Assembly: GCA_002353635.1 (NCBI GenBank)
Contig: DEKA01000047.1
Location: 1 to 48,916, forward strand
Reading direction: 5' to 3'
Length of the DNA: 48,916 bases
Source: Lachnospiraceae bacterium UBA2734
Lineage (GTDB): Bacteria; Bacillota; Clostridia; Lachnospirales; Lachnospiraceae
Position 1 is the first letter of the stretch. Each line of letters opens with the position of its first letter. The position numbers were made by a program, and so were the translations under genes. Positions 16,527-25,640 of this stretch are shown piece by piece. Under the pieces are notes generated by a model. It was given only the letters and a program-made list of their open reading frames with translations, made no database searches and had not been told where the DNA came from.

Positions 16527-17011
16527 CAGAATCCCTCTTTTCTTCTGGCCTTCCGGTTCTCTATGCGGCGCAGAGCGCCCTCATATTCAGCCTTTTCACT
16601 GATCGTCTCAGGCTTCAGGCGGTATGGCACTTCGATCGCCCGGCCGTCTTTGTCCACGCAGACTTCTGTCAGGTAGGCGCGGTTGATGGGATGGCGAAGG
16701 CCTGTCGGCACATCCTCGACATAGGTATCGACGCGCACTTCGATCGAAGTGTGTCCCACATAAGTGACCTTGGCCCTGATCACAATGATGTCGCCGAGGC
16801 GCGCGCCGCTCTTGAACTGCAGATTGTCTACGGCAGCGGTCACCACCATGCGGTTGCTGTGGCGCACGGCCGCGAGGCCGGCAGTGGAGTCGATCCATTC
16901 CATGAGCCTGCCGCCGAAGAGCCGGCCGTAGCCGTTGATATCCTCATTGCGCAGCTCCCGGACATTTTCCACTATAGATTCAGAAGGCGTTTTGTATAAT
17001 TTCTTTTCCAT
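16526..17011 (-). CDS. Hotdog-fold acyl-CoA thioesterase, YciA-like
   Basis: Cytoplasmic acyl-CoA hydrolase of the YciA/BACH hotdog type (about 161 residues from the chosen start). The signature is GRLFGGRLMEWIDSTAGLAA, followed by NLQFKSGARLGDIIVIRAKVTYVGHTS. Acyl-chain preference is unknown. The ATG at 17009-17011 has a weak RBS; the open frame continues to a TTG at 17098 behind GGGAG (spacing only about three bases). A good promoter at 17132-17160 would allow either start. Not obviously linked to the neighbouring genes. Confidence 0.82.
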   Translation of the reverse strand: MEKKLYKTPSESIVENVRELRNEDINGYGRLFGGRLMEWIDSTAGLAAVRHSNRMVVTAAVDNLQFKSGARLGDIIVIRAKVTYVGHTSIEVRVDTYVEDVPTGLRHPINRAYLTEVCVDKDGRAIEVPYRLKPETISEKAEYEGALRRIENRKARRKEGF

Positions 17012-17131
17012 ATCTCTGTAACCGCTTTGCGTCCTGGATGCCTGCATCGATGTCCCGTAAATATCGCGGGGGGCAACAGATGCCTTTAACTGGTACAATC
17101 ACTCCCTGTCGGAAGAATAAATATCTTTTTC

Positions 17132-17160
17132 AGCATAGCATCATTGCACGGGTAGGTCAA
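17132..17160 (-). promoter_or_regulatory. Promoter of the thioesterase gene
   Basis: On the minus strand TTGACC (17160-17155) is followed after exactly 17 bp by TATGCT (17137-17132), four of six matches to TATAAT. Confidence 0.6.
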
Positions 17161-17340
17161 AATCTGCTCTGTACGAAGCGGCGGCGCAGATGCTAGTATT
17201 AGCAGGAGCGATCATACCGCGCTTTTTTGCGGGCGATGCGTTCAGTTTTTTCTGCAGCCGGCGCCGCAGCTGCATCTGCATATGCGGTGTGAGAGATAAT
17301 TCAGTTCTATGCATTCGGGCTTAATGCGGAGGTAATCGTC

Positions 17341-18618
17341 ATGGCCGTTACGACACCGATTTCCCTGAGAAACGGGCTGATCTATTCTGTTTTTGTGCGA
17401 AATTACAGCGAGGAGGGAACCTTTGAGGCAGTTCGAAGGGACCTGGACCGCATCAGGGCACTTGGCACGGACATCATCTGGCTGATGCCCGTTCAGCCAA
17501 GCGGAAAGGCGGGACGCAAAGGGAGCCTCGGCAGTCCTTATGCGATCTCGGATTACCGGAAGATCAATCCGGAGTTCGGCACGATGGATGATTTTGTTCG
17601 CCTTACAGAGGACATCCACGCGCACGGCATGAAGGTCATCATCGATGTTGTCTATAACCACACCTCGCCGGATTCCTGGCTTGCACAGAATCACCCGGAG
17701 TGGTTTTACCACAAAGGAGACGGGAGTCTCGGCGGCCGGGTCGGCGACTGGAGCGATGTCGTGGATCTGGACTACAGCAAGAAGGATCTCTGGCGCTATC
17801 AGATCGGTACCCTGAAAATGTGGGCGCAGTATGTGGACGGCTTCCGCTGCGATGTGGCTCCCATTGTGCCCGGCGATTTCTGGCAGCAGGCGAGAGCGGA
17901 GGTGGAGCAGGTGCGCCCCGGTGCTCTCTGGCTGGCTGAATCCGTGCAGCCGCGGTTCATTGCCTGGGCAAGGAGCAGAGGCATCAGCATGCAGTCGGAT
18001 GCAGAAATCTACCAGAACTTTGACATCGCCTACGATTATGATATCTATGATCTCTTCAAGGCCGCCATCACCGGACAGGGCACATGGCAGGCCTATGCAG
18101 AGGCCGTTACCGGGCAGGAGTCCATCTACCCCGCCAACTATATCAAGCTCAGATGCCTTGAAAATCACGACAGGGCCAGGGCACACTTCCTGTTCCCGGA
18201 CGCCAGGGCGCTGCGCAACATGACGGCGTTCAATTATTTTCAGAAGGGCATCACGATGCTCTACAACGGCGAGGAGAGATCAGCCGTGCATCACCCCACC
18301 TTGTTCGACAAGGACACAGTGGACTGGAGCGGAGAGGACATCACACCGCTCCTGCAAAGACTTCGTGAGATCAAAAGAGCGCCCATCTTTGCAGAGGGCG
18401 CCTATCAGCTGGAGGCTCTGCCGGGAGATTATCTGCACGGTACATATGTATATGGAGAAGAGCGCATGACAGGCATCTTCTCGCCGCGCGGGTGCACAGG
18501 CGCCGTGGCCGTGGATCTTCCGGACGGGCAGTATGTCAATTTGATCGGCGGCAGCACCGTCGAGGTGTATGAAGGTGTTCTCTCCTTTGCCGGCGAGCCG
18601 GTGATCCTGAAGGCCTGA
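17341..18618 (+). CDS. GH13 alpha-amylase family enzyme, cytoplasmic
   Basis: Alpha-glucan- or maltooligosaccharide-acting GH13 protein of 425 residues without signal peptide. The TIM-barrel motifs are visible: DVVYNHTS (region I), DGFRCDVAP with nucleophile Asp171, LWLAESV with acid/base Glu200, and LENHDRARA with Asp277. A small C-terminal beta-domain follows. It is compact compared with typical amylases (450-600 residues). Relatives are annotated as intracellular amylase or glucosidase; the substrate cannot be fixed by eye. The RBS is GGAGGT, nine bases before the ATG. Monocistronic between two minus-strand genes. Confidence 0.88.
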   Translation: MAVTTPISLRNGLIYSVFVRNYSEEGTFEAVRRDLDRIRALGTDIIWLMPVQPSGKAGRKGSLGSPYAISDYRKINPEFGTMDDFVRLTEDIHAHGMKVIIDVVYNHTSPDSWLAQNHPEWFYHKGDGSLGGRVGDWSDVVDLDYSKKDLWRYQIGTLKMWAQYVDGFRCDVAPIVPGDFWQQARAEVEQVRPGALWLAESVQPRFIAWARSRGISMQSDAEIYQNFDIAYDYDIYDLFKAAITGQGTWQAYAEAVTGQESIYPANYIKLRCLENHDRARAHFLFPDARALRNMTAFNYFQKGITMLYNGEERSAVHHPTLFDKDTVDWSGEDITPLLQRLREIKRAPIFAEGAYQLEALPGDYLHGTYVYGEERMTGIFSPRGCTGAVAVDLPDGQYVNLIGGSTVEVYEGVLSFAGEPVILKA

Positions 18619-18659
18619 GCGCACATGCCGGCGTCTGTATCTGCACGCCGCCGCGGCGC

Positions 18660-18705
18660 AAAAAAGTGCGGGACCTTCCGGACTGTTGACGAAAGGTCCC
18701 GCACT
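18660..18705 (-). terminator. Terminator of the RlmI-like gene
   Basis: Read on the minus strand, a 13-bp stem (18705-18693 with 18677-18665) with a 15-nt loop is followed by TTTTTT (18665-18660). The plus strand lacks a T-run, so it mainly serves the minus-strand methyltransferase; it also lies just past the end of the GH13 gene. Confidence 0.88.
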
Positions 18706-18758
18706 CTGCATGGCACAATAATCAGTGTGGGAATGATGGAACGGCCGTTGGCTTCTTT

Positions 18759-20039
18759 TTACCGTTCTGTCACCACCTGGAAAATATAGAACTTCAGGTA
18801 ATAGGAGGCGTCACCTGCCCAGAGAATCGGGTGGTCCGGCGCCTGCTGACGGAATTCCACCTGGCGAAGGCGCCTGTGGGCGTCCCGCGCGGCCTCTTCG
18901 ATGGCTGTGCGGAAGAGCTCCGGTGTCATGAAGTGCGAGCAGGAGCAGGTCGCGAGGAATCCGCCGTCGCGCACAAGCCGAAGCCCCATTGCGTTGATCT
19001 CGCGGTAGCCCTTTGAGGCGGCCTTCACGGAGCCGCGGGACTTGGTGAACGCGGGCGGATCGAGAATGACGACGTCGTAGGTTTTTCCCTGTGCGACCTG
19101 ATCGGGCAGAAAATCAAAGACATCCCCGACGAGGTAGTCGATGCGGTCCTCAAGGTGATTTGCCTTCGCATTCTCATAGGCCTGCTGGATGGCCAGCTCC
19201 GAGGCATCGATGGAGACGACGTGGCGCGCACCGGCATAGGCGGCATTGAGGCCGAAGGAGCCTGTGTGGGTGAAGCAGTCCAGCACTTCATCCGCGTGGC
19301 TGCAGATCCGGTGGATGGATAGGCGGTTGAGCTTCTGGTCCAGGAAAAATCCTGTCTTCTGACCGTCTTTCACATCGACAAAGTAATGGATGCCGTTCTC
19401 TGTGATCGGCACCTTGGTGTCGAACTCTTCACTGAGAAATCCCTTCGTGCGCTGCAGGCCTTCTTTTTCTCTGACCTTGGCATCACTCCGCTCATAGATT
19501 CCCCTGATTTCGATTCCCTCCTCCTTCAGCACCTGGACGAGCGCAGAGAGCGCAATTGTTTTCAGGGAAGGGCCTGCCGGCGTCGGCACTTCGAGGCCGA
19601 GGGCCAGGGACTCGACGACGAGGACATCCTCATAGCGGTCCACCGTGAGCCCCGGCAGAAAATCTGCCTCTCCGAAAATAACGCGGCACGCGGAGGAGGT
19701 ATCAATCACTGCTTTTCTGTATTCCCAGGCGGCGCGCACGCGCGCGGCGATAAATGCAGGTGTGATCACGTCCTCTTTTCTGCGGGAGAGCATGCGGATG
19801 CGGATTGTGGAATTTGTGTTGATAAAGCCGTACCCAAGCGGATACCCGTCGAAGTCCAGCACCTGGATAATGGCGCCGTTCTCAAACTCTCCTTCCGTCC
19901 GTGCGATCTCGTTGTCATAGATCCAGGCGCCGCCGCTTTTCAGTTCCCGGCCTTCGTGGGGGCGCAGGATGGCGGATCCGCCTGCTGTCAGTGCAGTGGT
20001 ATTCGTGGTATCATATGTGAAGTAGTCTTTAATAGTCAT
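18759..20039 (-). CDS. RlmI-family SAM-dependent rRNA (cytosine-C5) methyltransferase
   Basis: Cytoplasmic methyltransferase of 426 residues. An N-terminal PUA-like RNA-binding part (about residues 20-100, HEGRELKSGGAWIYDNEI) is followed by a central domain and a Rossmann methyltransferase domain: DEVLDCFTHTGSFGLNAAYAGA (SAM loop), VVILDPPAFTKSR (motif IV) and LATCSCSHFM with the catalytic Cys. E. coli RlmI methylates C1962 of 23S rRNA; this protein is of that family but slightly longer and the exact base is not proven. Monocistronic, with its own promoter and terminator. Confidence 0.88.
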   Translation of the reverse strand: MTIKDYFTYDTTNTTALTAGGSAILRPHEGRELKSGGAWIYDNEIARTEGEFENGAIIQVLDFDGYPLGYGFINTNSTIRIRMLSRRKEDVITPAFIAARVRAAWEYRKAVIDTSSACRVIFGEADFLPGLTVDRYEDVLVVESLALGLEVPTPAGPSLKTIALSALVQVLKEEGIEIRGIYERSDAKVREKEGLQRTKGFLSEEFDTKVPITENGIHYFVDVKDGQKTGFFLDQKLNRLSIHRICSHADEVLDCFTHTGSFGLNAAYAGARHVVSIDASELAIQQAYENAKANHLEDRIDYLVGDVFDFLPDQVAQGKTYDVVILDPPAFTKSRGSVKAASKGYREINAMGLRLVRDGGFLATCSCSHFMTPELFRTAIEEAARDAHRRLRQVEFRQQAPDHPILWAGDASYYLKFYIFQVVTER

Positions 20040-20101
20040 GTAGTTTTCTCCGAACAGTACAGATCAGGATAAGGTTTTGTCCGGCGAAAGTTGCATGCAG
20101 A

Positions 20102-20129
20102 ATTATGCCCTGCGGGAAGAGCTGCACAA
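20102..20129 (-). promoter_or_regulatory. Promoter of the RlmI-like gene
   Basis: Minus strand TTGTGC (20129-20124), a 16-bp spacer, then CATAAT (20107-20102), five of six matches to the -10 consensus. Confidence 0.55.
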
Positions 20130-20218
20130 GGCAGCGCACCTGTCAGAGATACCGGACATCAGTATTAGAATAGCGAAATGAGAGACAGATTACAATCAGC
20201 AGTGTACAGGAGGCTGGC

Positions 20219-21073
20219 ATGAACGCACAGAAGACGGCGGTTTTGATAGACTCGGGCTGTGATGTTCCGGCGGCTGTCCGGAAGGAGCTGGACATCCGCA
20301 TTCTTCCCCTCCGCATTATTTACCCTGAGAAGGATTACAGAGACGGCATCGACATTGATCCTGCAGAAGTTTACAGGAGGTATCCGGAATTCCCGTCTAC
20401 ATCGACGCCTTCCGTCGCAGAAGTACAGGATGCGTTCCGGGAGATCCGGGAAGAGGGATACGAGCACCTCATTGCCGTCTGCATATCGAGCGGACTCTCC
20501 GGCACATACAACACTATGCGGCTGGCGGCCTCGGAGATGGAGGACCTGGATATTTTCGTGTTCAACACGAAGAATATCTCGATCGGATCCGGCATTTTTG
20601 CCGTCTGGGCGGCGAAGAAACTCCAGGAGGGCTGGCCGTTTGAGAAGATTACGGCACAGATGCAGGAGCGGATTCACTGCAGCAAGGATTTCTTCTACAT
20701 GGATACGCTCACGTATCTGAAAAAGGGCGGACGCATCGGGACTGTCCTTGGAACTGTCGGTGAAATTCTGCAGATCAGACCGATCATCAGCTGCAATGAC
20801 GACGGCGTTTACTACACAGTCGCGAAGATCAGAGGAAGCCGCTTCGCCAAGGACAGGCTCCTGGAGTCCGTGAAGGCATTCTGTGCGGGACACCGCTCCT
20901 GGATTGTAGTCGAGGAGGGCGGCGCCCATGAAGAGGCGGCGGCCATGCAGGAGATGATCCGGAAAGAGGTGCCGGATGCGCAGATCCTCTTTGAGCAGCA
21001 GATCACGGCGACACTGGCCCTCAACACAGGTCCCGGGCTTGTGGGTGTCATGGCTTTTATTGATCCCGATTAG
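20219..21073 (+). CDS. DegV family fatty-acid-binding protein
   Basis: Cytoplasmic DegV-fold protein (284 residues). The N-terminus VLIDSGCDVP, then TSTPSVAEVQDAFREI and SGLSGTYNTMRLAA are the family's fatty-acid-binding motifs. Members act as FakB subunits that present fatty acids to the kinase FakA for phosphorylation; several paralogues per genome are usual and no fakA is nearby. RBS AGGAGG precedes the ATG. Only 17 bp separate it from the glycosyltransferase gene, without a terminator, so it may head the polysaccharide operon. Confidence 0.9.
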   Translation: MNAQKTAVLIDSGCDVPAAVRKELDIRILPLRIIYPEKDYRDGIDIDPAEVYRRYPEFPSTSTPSVAEVQDAFREIREEGYEHLIAVCISSGLSGTYNTMRLAASEMEDLDIFVFNTKNISIGSGIFAVWAAKKLQEGWPFEKITAQMQERIHCSKDFFYMDTLTYLKKGGRIGTVLGTVGEILQIRPIISCNDDGVYYTVAKIRGSRFAKDRLLESVKAFCAGHRSWIVVEEGGAHEEAAAMQEMIRKEVPDAQILFEQQITATLALNTGPGLVGVMAFIDPD

Positions 21074-21090
21074 ACAGGTAATGGAGTGAT

Positions 21091-22056
21091 ATGAAACTGA
21101 TCAGTGCAATTGTCCCCTGCTACAATGAGGAGGAGAACGTGCCTTATTTTTATGAGGAATTCATGAAGAATAAGGCATTTTTTGATACACATGATCTTAC
21201 TTATGAACTGATCTATGTGGACGATGGATCCAGTGACGGCACGGTGGGCGCTGTAAAGAAGCTGATCGCACAGGATAAAAAGGTCAAGCTCATCTCCTTC
21301 TCGCGCAATTTCGGCAAGGAGTCGGCCATGTACGCCGGCATGCAGCACGCAAAGGGCGATTATGTGGCTATCATGGACGCAGACCTGCAGGATCCGCCTT
21401 CACTTCTTCCGGAGATGTATGAATGGCTTCAGCAGGGGTATGAGTGCGCGGCCACGAGGAGAGTGGACAGGAAGGGAGAGCCCCCGATCCGCTCCTTTTT
21501 TGCGCGCAAATTCTATGCCCTCATGAAGAGATTTTCCAGTGCGGATATCGTCGACGGCGCAAGAGATTACCGGCTGATGAGCCGCAAGTTCGTGAACGCC
21601 GTGCTCTCTTTAAAGGAGGTTAACCGCTTCTCCAAGGGCATCTTTGGCTGGGTCGGCTATAAGACCAAGTGGGTTGAGTTTGAAAATGTCGAGCGCAGGC
21701 ACGGCGAGACCAAGTGGTCCTTCTGGAAGCTCTTTGTCTACGCGGTTGAGGGTATTGTCGACTTCACCACAGTGCCGCTGACGATTGCCGCTTTTCTCGG
21801 CGTCGTTCTGTGCCTCTTTGCCTTTGTGATGCTCCTCTTCGTCTGGATCAGGGCGATGCTCTACGGCGATCCGGTGGCCGGCTGGCCGTCCATGGTGTGT
21901 ATCATGCTGCTCGTCGCGGGGGTACAGATGTTCTTTCTGGGCATCATCGGCGAGTATCTCGCAAAGGCTTATCAGGAGCTGAAGGCGAGACCGATCTATC
22001 TTGTGCAGGAGCTGGTTGACGAGGAAGAGAGCGGTACTGATCCGGAGAATTCATGA
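21091..22056 (+). CDS. Membrane GT2 glycosyltransferase (GtrB/DPM1-like)
   Basis: A 321-residue enzyme that probably transfers a sugar from a nucleotide sugar to undecaprenyl phosphate on the cytoplasmic face. A GT-A domain (AIVPCYNEEENV, YVDDGSSDGT, MDADLQDPP as metal-binding motif) occupies residues 1-225. Two C-terminal membrane segments follow at about 228-258 and 268-295, the GtrB layout. Start ATG follows a GGAG. It overlaps the next gene by four bases (ATGA), showing translational coupling. Confidence 0.9.
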   Translation: MKLISAIVPCYNEEENVPYFYEEFMKNKAFFDTHDLTYELIYVDDGSSDGTVGAVKKLIAQDKKVKLISFSRNFGKESAMYAGMQHAKGDYVAIMDADLQDPPSLLPEMYEWLQQGYECAATRRVDRKGEPPIRSFFARKFYALMKRFSSADIVDGARDYRLMSRKFVNAVLSLKEVNRFSKGIFGWVGYKTKWVEFENVERRHGETKWSFWKLFVYAVEGIVDFTTVPLTIAAFLGVVLCLFAFVMLLFVWIRAMLYGDPVAGWPSMVCIMLLVAGVQMFFLGIIGEYLAKAYQELKARPIYLVQELVDEEESGTDPENS

Positions 22057-23459
22057 ACAAACACGCAGATTCCATCAAAAAAGTCATTGCGCTGGAGCTG
22101 CCGCTTCTTGGCATCGTCATGCAGGTTGCGGTTTATGCCGTACTGTGGTTCTACAGCTACTATCCGCTCGTGCGGCTGCGCCTCAAGTTCTATTTCAAGG
22201 GACATCTTCTCGTCCTTTTGATTTATCTGGTGCTGCTCCTCTTCTTCATGGCGACATACGGCGGCATGAATGCCGGCTATATGAAGAAGATGGATGTGTG
22301 CCTCTCCCAGGCCTTTTCGCTGATCGCGGTGAACGTCATCTCTTATTTTCAGGACTCGCTCCTGCGCAACTGGACGCTGCCGGTTCCGCCGATGCTCCTG
22401 TGCACCGCAGGGCAGATTGTCATCGCCGTTCTGTGGGTGAATGTCTGCGACAGGATGTACAAGAAGGCCTTTCCGCCGAGGCACCTTCTTCTTATTCACG
22501 GCGAGCGCTCCATCGATGCAATTCTGGGCAAATTCAGTTCCCGCCCGGACAAGTATAAGATCGATGCCTGCCTGGATATCACCCTTGGCGTCGAAGAGCT
22601 CGAGAAGAGGATTCTGGAGAAGGGCCTTGGCGTTGTTCTGTGGGACCTGCCCGTTGCGGCGCGAAATGAACTGCTCAAGTTCTGCTACGCGCGGGGGATC
22701 CGCGTCTATATGATGCCGAAGATCCCGGATGTTCTGATCAAGGGATCTTTGCAGCTCCATCTCTTTGATACTCCGCTGTATATGACGAGGGAGTATGCCC
22801 TCACCTTTGCCCAGAGATTCTGGAAGCGCACGATCGATGTCGTCTGTGCACTCATTCTTCTCATTCTGACCTCGCCGATTTTTCTTGTGACGGCTATTCT
22901 GATCCATGCCTATGACCATGGACCTGTCTTCTATCAGCAGGTGCGCTGCACGCAGGGACAGAAGCAGTTCAAGATCATCAAATTCCGCAGCATGCGCGTG
23001 GACGCAGAGAAGGACGGCGTCGCAAGGCTCGCTGCAGAGCATGACGACCGCATCACGCCCATCGGGCACTTTATCCGGAAGGTCCGGATCGACGAGCTGC
23101 CGCAGCTGATCAATATTCTGCGCGGAGATATGTCGTTTATCGGGCCGCGCCCGGAGAGGCCGGAGATCATCGCGCAGTACATGGAAGATATGCCGGAGTT
23201 CGCGCTGCGGATGAAGGTGAAGGCAGGCCTTGCCGGCTACGCGCAGGTCTACGGCAAGTACAACACGACGCCCTATGATAAATTGAAGCTCGATCTCACC
23301 TACATTCAGAATTACAGCATCTGGCTCGATCTTAAGCTCATGCTCCTGACGCTGAAAATTCTGCTGCAGCCCGAGAGCACCGAGGGCGTAAGCGCGGGTC
23401 AGGTCACGGCGCTGCGCGGGGATGCGCACAGCGAGGAGGATGACAATGAGAGGCAGTGA
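22053..23459 (+). CDS. Polyprenyl-phosphate sugar-1-phosphate transferase (initiating transferase)
   Basis: Initiates polysaccharide repeat-unit assembly by moving a sugar-1-phosphate to undecaprenyl phosphate. The 468-residue protein has four or five N-terminal hydrophobic segments, a central Rossmann-like domain, a further membrane segment (about 270-295, DVVCALILLILTSPIFLVTA) and the C-terminal catalytic domain with FKIIKFRSMR, RKVRIDELPQLINILRGDMS and FIGPRPERPE, all diagnostic for the WbaP/WcaJ family. The sugar is not predictable. ATGA overlap with the gene before, and it overlaps the Wzz-like gene by 14 bases. Confidence 0.93.
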   Translation: MNKHADSIKKVIALELPLLGIVMQVAVYAVLWFYSYYPLVRLRLKFYFKGHLLVLLIYLVLLLFFMATYGGMNAGYMKKMDVCLSQAFSLIAVNVISYFQDSLLRNWTLPVPPMLLCTAGQIVIAVLWVNVCDRMYKKAFPPRHLLLIHGERSIDAILGKFSSRPDKYKIDACLDITLGVEELEKRILEKGLGVVLWDLPVAARNELLKFCYARGIRVYMMPKIPDVLIKGSLQLHLFDTPLYMTREYALTFAQRFWKRTIDVVCALILLILTSPIFLVTAILIHAYDHGPVFYQQVRCTQGQKQFKIIKFRSMRVDAEKDGVARLAAEHDDRITPIGHFIRKVRIDELPQLINILRGDMSFIGPRPERPEIIAQYMEDMPEFALRMKVKAGLAGYAQVYGKYNTTPYDKLKLDLTYIQNYSIWLDLKLMLLTLKILLQPESTEGVSAGQVTALRGDAHSEEDDNERQ

Positions 23460-24738
23460 GACGCGGCATCTGCAGGAGCAGATGAATACGCGCAGCGTCT
23501 TTCTGCAGACTCTGCGCAGGATCTGGATTGTTCCGCTTGCCTGTGTGCTCGGGGGCCTTCTTGGATTTGCTGTCTATACGGCAGCCATCACCTGCACGGC
23601 CGGGGCGCGGCAGTATCAGGTGATCTCTAAGTTCTATATCGATTTCGCCGTCAATGAACAGACACAGAAAGCGTATGACTACTACAATGCGGCGACGTGG
23701 GACGATCTTCTCTTCTCTCACCCCGCCATCTCCGATGTCATTAAGAAGAACCTTCCCTCAGATATGACGATGGAGGAGGCAAGAGCGGACGCGAAGGCCG
23801 ATATTCTCTCGGACATCCGCCTCATGACGGTGACCGTGACAGCAAAGAGCGCAGATGATGCCGCACAGCTGACGGAGGGGATCCGGAAGGGACTCGTGCA
23901 GTTCGGGGAGACCCAAAAGGAGTTTGACAAAATAACATTTCTTCAGTCCACATCGCCGACCCTTGTTACAGTGGACGAGCGGACGCGCAATGCCGTTCTT
24001 TTGGGCATCTTTCTCGGCTTTCTTATTTCTGTGTGCGCCCTGTGGCTGTATATGGCGCTCGATGACGCCGTCCATGTGCCGGAGGATGCAGTGCGCCGCT
24101 ATTCGCTGCCTGTTCTGTACGTGCTGCGCAAAAGCGGACGCGGGGAACTGCCTGCGGTGATCGCTGCAGAGAACGCCATTGGACTCTCCGCTCTTGCAGG
24201 GGGGGAGTATCCGGGTGAGACAGCCGCCGACGGCGGAGCGCGCATGGCCACGCCGCAGGCGGCGCAGGAAGAAGTGCGCGGACGCATATACGCGGTCATC
24301 AGCGCGGACGGCGTATCACATGCAGAGGAGACTGCAAAAGCGCTGCAGTGCGCACAGGAACAGCAGAAAAAGAGCAGCGCTGCCGGATCTGAAGGTGCAG
24401 GTGTCGGTGCCGCGGGAGAAGTAAGAGGCGACAGAACAGAGGAACAGATAGAGATTCTGGCCGCTGGAGCGCCGTCTGATGCGGCCTTTGCATCGAATGT
24501 GCGCAGGGCGGATTGTCTGCTCCTTGCCGTGCGCGCCGGAGAGAGATCGGGATGCCTTTGTGAGAATCTGCTCGCGCAGGCAGGCGCGGTGCACAAGACG
24601 GTGAAGGGAATTGTCCTCACGGACGCCGACGGCCGGTTCCTTCAGCGATATTACCGTGCTGCCCCGGCGCATACTCTGCAGCAGGCGGAGGCAGTTCAGG
24701 AACGCGGACAGGTACCGGAGAAGAAAAGGCACAGATAA
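23446..24738 (+). CDS. Wzz-like chain-length protein with degenerate kinase-like C-terminus
   Basis: Polysaccharide co-polymerase of 430 residues. A first membrane segment at about residues 27-50 and a second at about 184-206 (GIFLGFLISVCALWLYMAL) flank an extracytoplasmic domain, the Wzz/CpsC layout. The cytoplasmic tail of about 220 residues is unusual: VRGRIYAVISADGVSHAEETA, then CLLLAVRAGERSG and VKGIVLTDADG look like the strands of a CpsD-type tyrosine autokinase, but there is no GxGKS/T P-loop and the middle is low complexity. No separate CpsD kinase lies in the locus. The ATG at 23446 has GAGGAGG; an upstream frame from 23422 is less likely. Confidence 0.75.
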   Translation: MRGSETRHLQEQMNTRSVFLQTLRRIWIVPLACVLGGLLGFAVYTAAITCTAGARQYQVISKFYIDFAVNEQTQKAYDYYNAATWDDLLFSHPAISDVIKKNLPSDMTMEEARADAKADILSDIRLMTVTVTAKSADDAAQLTEGIRKGLVQFGETQKEFDKITFLQSTSPTLVTVDERTRNAVLLGIFLGFLISVCALWLYMALDDAVHVPEDAVRRYSLPVLYVLRKSGRGELPAVIAAENAIGLSALAGGEYPGETAADGGARMATPQAAQEEVRGRIYAVISADGVSHAEETAKALQCAQEQQKKSSAAGSEGAGVGAAGEVRGDRTEEQIEILAAGAPSDAAFASNVRRADCLLLAVRAGERSGCLCENLLAQAGAVHKTVKGIVLTDADGRFLQRYYRAAPAHTLQQAEAVQERGQVPEKKRHR

Positions 24739-24747
24739 AGGAAACGG

Positions 24748-25530
24748 ATGAGACTGCAGGTTTTGGTGGCCTGTGTGCAGGAGAACGACATCATGCTGGC
24801 AGAACATATGAATCTGTCGACAGAGGCCGTAATCTGCAACCAGTGCCAGGAAGTATCCTACAAGCAATTTGAGCGGAAAGGGCGGATGATCCGCTCCTAC
24901 GCATTCAATGAGAGGGGCGTCGGACTCAACAGGAACAACGCCCTGATGCGGGCGGACGGGGACCTTGTCCTGTTCGCGGACGAGGACATTGTCTACAACG
25001 ACGACTATGAGAACAGAATTCTTAAGGAATTCGAGCGAAACCCTCAGGCGGACATCCTGATGTTCAACGTGACGGCGGTGGAGAGCCGGAGAACATATGA
25101 GAATGTGCGCCACAAGAGAGTGCGCTGGTACAACTACGGGCGCTATCCCACCTACGCGATGTGCGCGCGGCTCGAGAGTCTTCGAAAGGCAAACGTCTGG
25201 TTTTCCCTTCTCTTTGGCGGCGGCGCCAGATACAGCAACGGAGAGGATTCCCTCTTCATCCACGACTGCCTGAAAAAGGGACTGAAAATATACGCCGCCC
25301 CCGTCGTCATCGGCCACGAGAATGCGCGGGCGGACGGCGAGTCGACGTGGTTCACCGGCTACAATGAGAAGTTCTTCTATGACAGGGGAGTCCTCTATCA
25401 TTATCTCTATGGGGTGATGGCGCGGCCGTTTGCACTGCGTTTTCTTCTGGTACACAGGAAGAAGATGTGCAGGGATATCCCGCTTGGCACGGCCCTGCGC
25501 CTGATGACGAAGGGAATAAGAGAGGCCTGA
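24748..25530 (+). CDS. GT2-type glycosyltransferase
   Basis: A 260-residue soluble GT-A glycosyltransferase. It opens with LQVLVACVQEND rather than the usual IPVYN, but GLNRNNALMRADGDLVLFADEDIVY contains the acceptor-proximal GxxxARN-like turn and the metal-binding Asp motif (ADED). The later GGGARYSNGEDSLFIHDCLKKG is the typical family C-terminal ED motif. Acts on the growing lipid-linked repeat unit; donor and acceptor unknown. RBS AAAGGAAA precedes the ATG, 9 bp after the Wzz-like gene. Confidence 0.82.
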   Translation: MRLQVLVACVQENDIMLAEHMNLSTEAVICNQCQEVSYKQFERKGRMIRSYAFNERGVGLNRNNALMRADGDLVLFADEDIVYNDDYENRILKEFERNPQADILMFNVTAVESRRTYENVRHKRVRWYNYGRYPTYAMCARLESLRKANVWFSLLFGGGARYSNGEDSLFIHDCLKKGLKIYAAPVVIGHENARADGESTWFTGYNEKFFYDRGVLYHYLYGVMARPFALRFLLVHRKKMCRDIPLGTALRLMTKGIREA

Positions 25531-25560
25531 GCCGGGCAGGAACGATCGGGAGACGATCAT

Positions 25561-25639
25561 GCTGATGCAGGATCCTGCAGACGGCAGCACCGGCGCATAC
25601 ACACCGGCTGCCGCATTCGGGGAGTCTGTCTCAGCGGGC
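25561..25639 (+). repeat. Palindromic intergenic repeat, copy F (before the EpsG-like gene)
   Basis: Starts with GCTGATGC like copy E, contains CACCGGCTGCCGCATTCGG (25602-25620) and ends in CTCAGCGGG (25630-25638). It reaches to the first bases of the EpsG-like gene. It lacks the GGCGAAACCGC hairpin of copies B, C and D. Confidence 0.6.
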
Positions 25640-25640
25640 T

